A stretch of 5,487 nucleotides of DNA from JAFMIT01 sp049421205 (GTDB lineage: Bacteria; Actinomycetota; Actinomycetes; S36-B12; UBA5976), in contig JBMSMQ010000046.1 in NCBI GenBank assembly GCA_049421205.1, positions 1 through 5,487 of the forward strand, read 5' to 3'. The position numbers were made by a program, and so were the translations under genes. Position 1 is the first letter of the stretch. The number at the start of each line of letters is the position of its first letter. Under the pieces are notes generated by a model. That model searched no databases. It saw only the letters and a program-made list of their open reading frames with translations, and was not told where the DNA came from. Positions 1 through 4,642 of this stretch are shown here, piece by piece.

Positions 1-111
1 GCTCTTGCCCGCGGCGAGTTTGCGTACCTGATGGGCGATGTAGATGCAAGTATTCAGGGAACGGGTTCGGCCTTTTTCTGCACAACGAATATAGGTGCGC
101 AAAGTGACTGA
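1..111 (+). CDS. C-terminal end of an unidentified upstream gene (partial)
   Basis: Frame 1 is open from the left edge to a TGA at 109-111 and gives 36 residues, beginning ALARGEFAYLMGDVDAS and ending TTNIGAQSD. The composition (Ala, Gly, Asp and Thr rich, normal hydrophobics) looks like real protein. Frame 3 is also open here but gives a Cys/Arg-rich string typical of a shadow frame. I do not recognise the family and assign no function. Its stop overlaps the next gene by 8 nt (GTGACTGA, GTG start at 104 and TGA stop at 109), which would make the two genes translationally coupled. The stretch is short, so the coding call is moderate; the full gene lies to the left of the window. Confidence 0.5.
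   Translation, partial: ALARGEFAYLMGDVDASIQGTGSAFFCTTNIGAQSD
93..97 (+). promoter_or_regulatory. Ribosome binding site deciding the ABC exporter start
   Basis: AGGTG at 93-97 matches the end of the consensus AGGAGGTG and sits 6 nt before the GTG at 104. The alternative GTG at 95 lies inside this motif and directly follows a TAG, with no Shine-Dalgarno-like sequence of its own. The spacing therefore favours the start at 104. Confidence 0.55.
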
Positions 112-1876
112 ATCGGATGCAATAGATCAGCATAAGTTCATCGGTGAAAATCCCATCAAGACAATTTGGTTCTTAACTAAGGGGCAACGAAGAAATCTAG
201 GGTTTTCTTTCATATTCTTCACAATTAAGCATAGCCCTGCTTGGTTGCTCCCACTTTTAACAGCAAACATCATTGATGTTTTGGTGCAGCGAAAACCACT
301 CGCTACGTTATGGATATATATAGGACTTATGGGGCTTTTGGTGATACAGAACCTGCCAATAAATCTCCTCTACGTACGATTTCTCTCGAAAGCTGTGAGA
401 AATTTAGAAAGCAATCTGCGCTCTATGATTGCTCAACGGCTACAGCAATTGAATATGAGTTACTATGCCAAAACAAATGCTGGAGTTCTGCAAACGAAAG
501 TTGTTCGTGATGTGGAAGCCATTGAACAGATGCTCAAGAATCTGGGTGAAGGTGGAATTGGTGCTGTTAACACATTAGTGGGAGCCGTCATCATTACAGC
601 AATCAAGATCCCACAATTTATGCCTATTTTCTTTCTACTTGCCCCGATAAGTGCATTCTTAATCATCAAATTGCGCAGACGTTTACAGAAAACTAATGAA
701 GAATTTCGGCAAGAAGTCGAAAAAATGTCAGCTCAAGTCAATGAAATGACAACCCTCTTGCCCGTTACCCGGGCCCACGGGCTTGAAACAAATGCACTCG
801 CACGTGTCACCGGATCGTTTAAGCAAGTGAAAGTTGCTGGGATGCGGCTTGACGCCGTTAATGCCCTCTTTGGAGCGACTGCCTGGGTGGTGTTCCAACT
901 TGCAAACGTTTCATGCTTAGCGTTTGCAGTGTATATGTCGTATACACAGATACTTCCTATTTCTGCTGGTGAAGTCGTTATGTTAACTACCTATTTCGCG
1001 ATGTTAACGGGATCTATCATTTTGTTTTCGAGCATCATCCCGCTTGTTACAAAGGGTCTTGAGTCAGTTCGATCCATCGGAGAAGTACTTGAATCTCCTG
1101 ACTTAGAGCGCAATATTGGTAAGAAACGAGTATCAAAAGTCTTTGGCGATGTCGAATTTTGTGATGTCGAATTTAGTTATCCACATTCAAATCGTCATGC
1201 ACTTCATAAAGTGAGTTTTAAGGCAAGCCCTGGTGAAGTCATCGCTCTCGTGGGACCTTCAGGAAGCGGAAAGTCGACTCTAGTCAACTTAGTAATCGGA
1301 TTTCTTAGGCCAGATCAAGGCGCAGTACTCATTGATGGTCAAGACACAAGTGACATCGATATGAGAAGTGTTCGCAAGTACGTGTCAGTTGTAGCGCAAG
1401 AGTCAATCCTCTTTGAAGGTTCAATCAAGGATAACATCACCTATGGAATGCTAGATGTCAGCGATGAAGAACTTGTCCGGGCACTTATTTCTGCCAATGC
1501 ATATGACTTTGTGAAAGCACTTCCAGAGTCCTGGGACACAGTTGTAGGTGAACGTGGTGCTCGACTTTCAGGAGGGCAGCGTCAGAGAATCTCGATTGCT
1601 CGAGCAATGATTCGCGACCCAAAATTGCTCATCCTGGATGAAGCGACGTCAGCTCTCGATTCACAATCTGAGCGAGAGATTCAAAAGGCATTGAATTCGC
1701 TGATGGAATCACGAACCACATTCGTGGTAGCACACAGACTTTCAACAGTGCAGCGGGCGAATCAGATTCTGGTACTCGATGAAGGAAGTGTCATAGAGCG
1801 AGGCACCCACAAGGAACTGATTTATCAAGATGGTCTCTACGCGAATCTCTACCAGGCACAATTACTAGAAGTGTAA
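104..1876 (+). CDS. ABC exporter half-transporter, permease fused to ATPase
   Basis: This is a complete 590-residue type IV (MsbA/MdlB-like, ABCB-type) half-exporter that should dimerise in the cytoplasmic membrane and use ATP to move an unknown substrate outward. The N-terminal half (about 30-315) holds the hydrophobic helices. The C-terminal ATPase has every canonical element: A-loop Tyr359, Walker A GPSGSGKST at 384-392 (Lys390), Q-loop Gln432, signature LSGGQ at 488-492, Walker B with Asp512 and catalytic Glu513, a SALDSQ D-loop and switch His544. Nothing catalytic is missing, so both sites of a homodimer could be active. I chose the GTG at 104 because AGGTG lies 6 nt upstream; a GTG at 95 would add three residues. 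The gene overlaps the preceding stop and ends 2 nt before a membrane protein, suggesting an operon. Sequence alone does not give the substrate: lipid, drug and peptide are all possible. Family call is very sure. Confidence 0.95.
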   Translation: MTESDAIDQHKFIGENPIKTIWFLTKGQRRNLGFSFIFFTIKHSPAWLLPLLTANIIDVLVQRKPLATLWIYIGLMGLLVIQNLPINLLYVRFLSKAVRNLESNLRSMIAQRLQQLNMSYYAKTNAGVLQTKVVRDVEAIEQMLKNLGEGGIGAVNTLVGAVIITAIKIPQFMPIFFLLAPISAFLIIKLRRRLQKTNEEFRQEVEKMSAQVNEMTTLLPVTRAHGLETNALARVTGSFKQVKVAGMRLDAVNALFGATAWVVFQLANVSCLAFAVYMSYTQILPISAGEVVMLTTYFAMLTGSIILFSSIIPLVTKGLESVRSIGEVLESPDLERNIGKKRVSKVFGDVEFCDVEFSYPHSNRHALHKVSFKASPGEVIALVGPSGSGKSTLVNLVIGFLRPDQGAVLIDGQDTSDIDMRSVRKYVSVVAQESILFEGSIKDNITYGMLDVSDEELVRALISANAYDFVKALPESWDTVVGERGARLSGGQRQRISIARAMIRDPKLLILDEATSALDSQSEREIQKALNSLMESRTTFVVAHRLSTVQRANQILVLDEGSVIERGTHKELIYQDGLYANLYQAQLLEV

Positions 1877-1878
1877 GA

Positions 1879-2457
1879 ATGAGTTATCTGTGGGCATTTC
1901 TCATCGTGTTTGCAGAAAACCTTATGCCTGCGTTTGGTCCACCCACTTGGTTAGTGCTTGTCTATCTCACGCTAGGTTTTGATCTAGAGCCAATTCCACT
2001 CATTATTCTCTCAGTAATTGCAGCATCAATTGCACATTACATTCTTGCATATGCGTTTCGCAGGTTCAGGTTTGTGCTTCCGGATTGGTATCGACATAAT
2101 CTTGAAAATCTTGGTGACAAGATCACCAAACATGGTGCTACATCGTGGGGACTATTCGTTTTATTTCTGTGGTCACCCTTGTCGTCTTCACAACTTTTTG
2201 TTGCAGCCGGATTAATACGTCAAGTTAAGATATTACCTCTCGTTGCGGCATTTGCTGTTGGAAGATCTATCACATACCCAACTTATATCTACGGTGCAAC
2301 ACTTCTTGCCCATACTGACTTAGGCAGGACATTCGTCTCGGAAATGACTTCACCTTTCGCATTAATTGGCCAAACCCTTCTAATTGTTGGGGTAATCGCA
2401 TTGGGCTTCATTAAGTGGAAAACTCAGTCTTCAGATTCTCCGGAAGACCGCCTATAA
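1879..2457 (+). CDS. Polytopic membrane protein, VTT/DedA-like
   Basis: A 192-residue integral membrane protein without a cleavable signal. Hydrophobic stretches lie at about 4-32, 39-60, 90-113, 118-143 and 160-180. The organisation resembles the VTT (SNARE-associated/DedA) fold: a Glu13 and Pro-rich AFGPP re-entrant-like turn near the N-terminus, then FLWSPLSSSQLFVAAG at 96-111 in the place of the usual F-x-R-[FW]-x-P...AG motif, followed by VGRSITY at 127-133. The family Arg before the aromatic-x-Pro is not present here (Leu97-Trp98), so it is a divergent member at best. DedA proteins are linked to lipid scrambling and membrane-potential-dependent resistance; that function is not shown here. 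The ATG starts 2 nt after the ABC exporter stop, with a weak AGAAGTG ribosome site inside that gene's end, so the two are probably co-translated. Family call is tentative; membrane location is sure. Confidence 0.75.
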   Translation: MSYLWAFLIVFAENLMPAFGPPTWLVLVYLTLGFDLEPIPLIILSVIAASIAHYILAYAFRRFRFVLPDWYRHNLENLGDKITKHGATSWGLFVLFLWSPLSSSQLFVAAGLIRQVKILPLVAAFAVGRSITYPTYIYGATLLAHTDLGRTFVSEMTSPFALIGQTLLIVGVIALGFIKWKTQSSDSPEDRL

Positions 2458-2482
2458 CGCTAGGTCTAGACGTATCTGCCAT

Positions 2483-2488
2483 TAGGCT
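2483..2488 (+). promoter_or_regulatory. Possible -10 element for leaderless deoD mRNA
   Basis: TAGGCT fits the actinobacterial TANNNT -10 pattern and ends 6 nt before the deoD ATG at 2495, the spacing seen for promoters whose transcripts begin at the start codon. No good Shine-Dalgarno sequence precedes the ATG (only TTAGG at 2482-2486) and no clear -35 is visible. The 37-nt gap after the preceding gene is enough for such a promoter, but the motif is short and could be chance. Confidence 0.3.
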
Positions 2489-2494
2489 TTGGAT

Positions 2495-3196
2495 ATGAGT
2501 ATTCATATTGAAGCATCTAAAGGCCAAATTGCAGACATTATTTTGTTACCGGGAGATCCCTTGCGTGCAAAATGGATTGCTGATAATTTCCTCGATAAAC
2601 CAGAGCAATACAACAGTGTTCGAAATATGTTCGGTTATACCGGCTATTACCAAGACAAAAGAATCTCTGTTCAAGGCACTGGAATGGGGATTCCGTCAAT
2701 TTCCATTTACGTGAATGAACTCTTCAATGAATATGATGTTCAGACTGCAATTCGCGTAGGCACATGTGGTGGACTCAAGGGTACAGATATTCGTGATGTC
2801 GTGATTGCCATGACTGCGTCCACAGATTCATACCACAACCGTCGATATATGAATCTTGACTATGCGCCACATGCCAACTATGAACTTCTTGAAGGTGCAG
2901 TGAAAGCGGCGCGAACAAAGGGCGTGAATTTTCACGTTGGCGCTGTGGCAACAATGGACTTGTTTTACGACCCAAATAAGAACACGCTCGATCTCTTGGA
3001 AGAACACGGTGTACTTGCACTTGAAATGGAAACAAGTGCTCTTTACACATTGGCTGCGCGCTATGGACGACGCGCCTTGACGATCTGCACAGTGAGTGAC
3101 CACGTCCGAACAGGTGAGCAAACACCTGCAAGTGAGCGGGAGACTGGCTTTAGAACAATGGTTGAATTAGCCTTGTCGGCAGCGATTGAAGGATAA
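2495..3196 (+). CDS. deoD: Purine nucleoside phosphorylase, DeoD type
   Basis: A 233-residue cytoplasmic enzyme of the hexameric (high molecular mass) nucleoside phosphorylase family. It splits purine (deoxy)ribonucleosides with phosphate to the free base and (deoxy)ribose 1-phosphate, for salvage and catabolism. The E. coli active-site residues are in register: His4 (reaching the neighbouring subunit's site), phosphate ligands Gly20, Arg24, Arg43 and Arg87, Met178-Glu179 for the ribose, general acid Asp202 and its partner Arg215. Signature stretches are LLPGDPLRAKW, GTGMGIPSISIY and TVSDHVRTGEQT. The LEMETSALYT segment is more like the Bacillus enzyme than E. coli. A TTG at 2489 would add two residues, but the ATG at 2495 gives the normal N-terminus. 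Length matches the family (about 233-239). DUF5302 follows after 4 nt, probably on the same transcript. Whether deoD also shares the exporter transcript is open. Confidence 0.96.
   Translation: MSIHIEASKGQIADIILLPGDPLRAKWIADNFLDKPEQYNSVRNMFGYTGYYQDKRISVQGTGMGIPSISIYVNELFNEYDVQTAIRVGTCGGLKGTDIRDVVIAMTASTDSYHNRRYMNLDYAPHANYELLEGAVKAARTKGVNFHVGAVATMDLFYDPNKNTLDLLEEHGVLALEMETSALYTLAARYGRRALTICTVSDHVRTGEQTPASERETGFRTMVELALSAAIEG
3188..3193 (+). promoter_or_regulatory. Ribosome binding site of the DUF5302-like gene
   Basis: GAAGGA lies in the last codons of deoD, 7 nt before the ATG at 3201. It fixes that ATG as the start in preference to the in-frame TTG at 3186, and implies translation closely following deoD. 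Confidence 0.65.
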
Positions 3197-3200
3197 CGAA

Positions 3201-3374
3201 ATGGCAGAAGCAACTGACAAAAATAAAGAAGCTTTCAAAGCGGCACTTGAAAAGAAAAAAGCAAAAGCAAATGCGCCGAAAAATCGCTCGAATGCGTCTG
3301 GAAAGTCTGGTCCGGCAAAATCAGGACCTGATGCATCACGACGCCTTTTTCAACGTCGAAGCGGAAGCGCTTAG
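3201..3374 (+). CDS. DUF5302-like small basic protein
   Basis: A 57-residue protein of unknown function, start set by GAAGGA 7 nt upstream. The N-terminal part (3-23) is a charged, Ala/Lys-rich probable helix (EAFKAALEKKKAK). The middle (24-46) is a low-complexity Gly/Ser/Pro/Lys linker with a repeated KSGPAKSGP unit. The end carries RRLFQRRSG (47-55). This three-part layout, with F-x-x-A-L-x-x-K early and a terminal R-x-F-x-R-[RK]-S-G, is what I know of actinobacterial DUF5302 proteins. By count it has 15 Lys/Arg against 5 Asp/Glu and no Cys, Trp, Tyr, His, Ile or Val, so it is probably largely disordered and may bind nucleic acid or another acidic partner (inference). It sits 4 nt after deoD. 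Its TAG stop overlaps the stop of bioY on the other strand. Confidence 0.8.
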   Translation: MAEATDKNKEAFKAALEKKKAKANAPKNRSNASGKSGPAKSGPDASRRLFQRRSGSA

Positions 3375-3970
3375 ATCCGTTTAAATCGTTCTACAAGTAA
3401 CCATGCACTTCTCAAGGTGAGCGAAGCAATTGCAATCTTAAAGATATCACCCGCAATAAAGGGAGCAACACCCCAAGCAAATGCATTAGCCCATGTGGTG
3501 TCGAGAAGTACTTTCAAAGTACTAAACCCAAGTGCGTAAATGATCACATTGCCAAGAAACATCAATCCGATTGCTGGCAGAATCTTTTTTGTGTAGCCAA
3601 GATCAGCAAGTTTGCCGATGACAAGAGCCGCAACAATGAAGCCCAAGACGTAGCCAAGTGTTGGCATCGCAAGTACTTGAACGCCTGTGATGTGACTCCC
3701 ATCTGTTTGTGGAGCTAAGACTGGAAACCCAGCAACGGCTAATGCAAAATACAAACTTGTACTTGCAATAGCGCGCCATGATCCTAAGGTGGCAACGGTC
3801 AGCAAAACCGCAAGAGTCTGTCCTGTCACCGGGACAGGGGTGAAGGGGAGTCTGAGTGCAACTTGAGCCATAATGGCAATGAAAAGTGTGCTCGTGATGA
3901 CCAGTACTACGTTTTTTGTACGGCTATCAAGTTTGAGTTGGTAGGCAAGGCTTTGTGAAAGTGTGCTCAT
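3371..3970 (-). CDS. bioY: Biotin ECF transporter S component BioY
   Basis: A 199-residue polytopic protein of the BioY family, the membrane subunit that captures biotin for uptake. Family marks: LPFTPVPVTGQTLAVLL at 41-57, the SLYFALAVAGFPVLAP block at 72-87, a Gly-rich loop leading to PTLGYVLGF at 103-111, and GVAPFIAGDIFK at 167-178 before the final helix, which matches the usual G-x-x-P-F-x-x-G-D-x-x-K. About six membrane helices are expected. The ATG at 3970 gives a normal N-terminus; an in-frame TTG at 3997 would add nine residues and has no better ribosome site. No bioM/bioN (EcfA/EcfT) genes are in the window, so it must use a shared energising module elsewhere or work alone, as reported for some solitary BioY proteins. 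It is divergent from the DUF3145 gene and convergent with DUF5302, sharing 4 nt. Biotin biosynthesis genes are also not seen here, so scavenging is plausible but unproven. Confidence 0.93.
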   Translation of the reverse strand: MSTLSQSLAYQLKLDSRTKNVVLVITSTLFIAIMAQVALRLPFTPVPVTGQTLAVLLTVATLGSWRAIASTSLYFALAVAGFPVLAPQTDGSHITGVQVLAMPTLGYVLGFIVAALVIGKLADLGYTKKILPAIGLMFLGNVIIYALGFSTLKVLLDTTWANAFAWGVAPFIAGDIFKIAIASLTLRSAWLLVERFKRI

Positions 3971-4007
3971 ACCCAAAGTCTGCCCGAAATGACCCAATCA
4001 AAGCCAT
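3927..4007 (-). other. Possible leaderless upstream ORF overlapping bioY
   Basis: On the minus strand an ATG (4007-4005) opens a 26-codon frame beginning MALIGSFRADFGYEH and ending at TGA (3929-3927), out of frame with and overlapping the bioY start. It is preceded exactly by TAACCT and 6 nt, a TANNNT-N6-ATG layout typical of leaderless actinobacterial starts. It has no recognisable domain. It may be a regulatory leader peptide, or the ATG may simply lie next to the true bioY transcription start by chance. Confidence 0.2.
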
Positions 4008-4013
4008 TTTGGG

Positions 4014-4040
4014 AGGTTACTTGGCAGTCGCTCGTGACAA
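4014..4040 (-). promoter_or_regulatory. Candidate bioY promoter
   Basis: Reading the minus strand, TTGTCA (4040-4035) is one base off the -35 consensus TTGACA. TAACCT (4019-4014) fits the TANNNT -10 pattern, but the spacer is 15 nt, shorter than usual. Transcription would begin near 4007, leaving about 37 nt before the bioY ATG. The -35 lies on the same bases as the -35 of the opposing candidate promoter. Confidence 0.3.
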
Positions 4041-4046
4041 AACGAG
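4031..4046. promoter_or_regulatory. Inverted repeat, possible operator between bioY and DUF3145
   Basis: CTCGT-GACAAA-ACGAG is a perfect 5-bp inverted repeat with a 6-nt centre. It lies in the divergent intergenic region and covers the -35 boxes proposed for both directions, where a dimeric repressor could act on both genes. It does not match the BioQ operator I know (TGAAC-N3-GTTAC). It is not followed by a T-run in either direction, so a terminator is less likely. Five-bp arms are short enough to arise by chance. Confidence 0.3.
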
Positions 4047-4062
4047 AGATAAGGAGTTAAAT
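4034..4062 (+). promoter_or_regulatory. Candidate promoter of the DUF3145 gene
   Basis: GTGACA (4034-4039, five of six matches to TTGACA) is separated by 17 nt from TTAAAT (4057-4062, four of six matches to TATAAT). Transcription would start around 4069, giving a leader of about 55 nt with a strong GGAGG ribosome site. This is the best-spaced sigma-70-like promoter I can find in the window. Confidence 0.4.
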
Positions 4063-4113
4063 TCGCCCCACTCCTAGGTCTCGAGCCGCGCTGGGGAAGG
4101 CGAAGTTCGAGTT

Positions 4114-4118
4114 GGAGG
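4114..4118 (+). promoter_or_regulatory. Strong ribosome binding site of the DUF3145 gene
   Basis: GGAGG lies 5 nt before the ATG at 4124. This decides the start against the in-frame TTG at 4112, which lies just before the motif and overlaps it, and against the later in-frame ATG at 4136. Confidence 0.7.
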
Positions 4119-4123
4119 AATTG

Positions 4124-4642
4124 ATGCGTCTGGTTATGCCATCAGAGCGTCCTGGGCACAGCGTGCGCGGAACGCTTATGTTGCACGCCTGCCAAAAAAG
4201 TATGGCCAAACCCATTGAATGGGTGCTTACTGAGCACTTTGCAGAAGAGGTGTCTCTAGATTTCACAGTGCAACCTCTTGCCCCAAATATGCTGCGAGCA
4301 ACATATGACTGGCGGGGTGAAAGCGTTGGCGCACAATTTCTGGTGTCAAAACTTGCAAGAATTCCTCATATCCGTTTCGAAGTCATGGAACACAACTTTG
4401 CACAAAACAACCATCAACGATTTAGCTACGTACCGAGTCTCGGGATATTTCGTGCAGATACTGATCCATATGGAAACATCATTATCAATGAATTAGTGTT
4501 ACGAAACATTCTTGAAAAATCTGATGAAGTTTCAACAGCACTCGATACTTGTTTAGGATCCGCGTGGGACGCTGAACTCGAACCATTTCGAGTCGCTATT
4601 GAGGGTGACAGTATTCGCTGGGTTCACAAAACTGTTGTCTAG
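4124..4642 (+). CDS. DUF3145 family protein
   Basis: A 172-residue soluble protein of unknown function, matching the actinobacterial DUF3145 family. Conserved stretches visible are SVRGTLMLHA near the N-terminus, IEWVL at about 32-36, ATYDWRGESVGAQFLVSKL in the middle, IRFEV, YVPSLGIFRADTDPYGNI at about 104-121, and the closing SAWDAELEPFR...IRWVHKTVV. No signal peptide, membrane helix or catalytic motif that I can name. The start is the ATG after GGAGG. From memory, DUF3145 genes often sit beside fabF in actinobacteria such as Streptomyces, and here the 3' end faces and overlaps that of fabF by 4 nt. This suggests, without proving, a role tied to fatty acid synthesis. It is transcribed away from bioY across a 153-nt shared control region. 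Confidence 0.9.
   Translation: MRLVMPSERPGHSVRGTLMLHACQKSMAKPIEWVLTEHFAEEVSLDFTVQPLAPNMLRATYDWRGESVGAQFLVSKLARIPHIRFEVMEHNFAQNNHQRFSYVPSLGIFRADTDPYGNIIINELVLRNILEKSDEVSTALDTCLGSAWDAELEPFRVAIEGDSIRWVHKTVV
4576..4593. repeat. 7-bp inverted repeat inside the 3' end of the DUF3145 gene
   Basis: ACTCGAA-CCAT-TTCGAGT forms a perfect 7-bp stem with a 4-nt loop, within the codons for the ELEPFRV motif. Read on the minus strand it begins 46 nt beyond the fabF stop, where a fabF terminator could stand given that there is no intergenic space. No T-run follows it on either strand, so terminator activity is only a guess, and the codons are constrained by the protein motif. Confidence 0.3.

Noticed and set aside
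310..669. Short open frames on both strands inside the exporter gene
   Set aside because: They overlap the well-supported exporter frame and show no domain, ribosome site or independent context.
760..782. GC-rich inverted repeat GCCCGT...ACGGGC containing CCCGGGCCC in the exporter gene
   Set aside because: It encodes a constrained LPVTRAHGLE segment of the permease domain, is mid-gene and has no T-run. It was judged a by-product of the coding sequence.
2489..2494. TTG start for deoD adding two residues
   Set aside because: The ATG at 2495 gives the standard N-terminus with His at residue 4 and a better initiation codon.
2775..3131. 118-codon open frame on the minus strand opposite deoD
   Set aside because: It lies wholly inside a well-conserved deoD gene, has a Cys/His/Arg/Ser-heavy composition with no family resemblance, and a second overlapping antisense frame nearby is also open. 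This is a shadow of codon bias.
3359..3372. AAGCG-GAAG-CGCTT stem at the end of DUF5302 as a terminator
   Set aside because: Only 5 bp, with no following T-run in either direction; too weak to annotate.
3971..3997. Longer bioY starting at TTG 3997
   Set aside because: The nine extra residues are not typical of BioY, the codon is weaker and no ribosome site precedes it. It remains a minor alternative.
4016..4020. GTTAC as half of a BioQ biotin operator near bioY
   Set aside because: The other half (TGAAC at 3-nt spacing) is absent, so there is no complete site.
3971..4123. A riboswitch upstream of bioY or the DUF3145 gene
   Set aside because: The candidate leaders are about 37 and 55 nt, too short for common vitamin riboswitches, and no known conserved core is visible.
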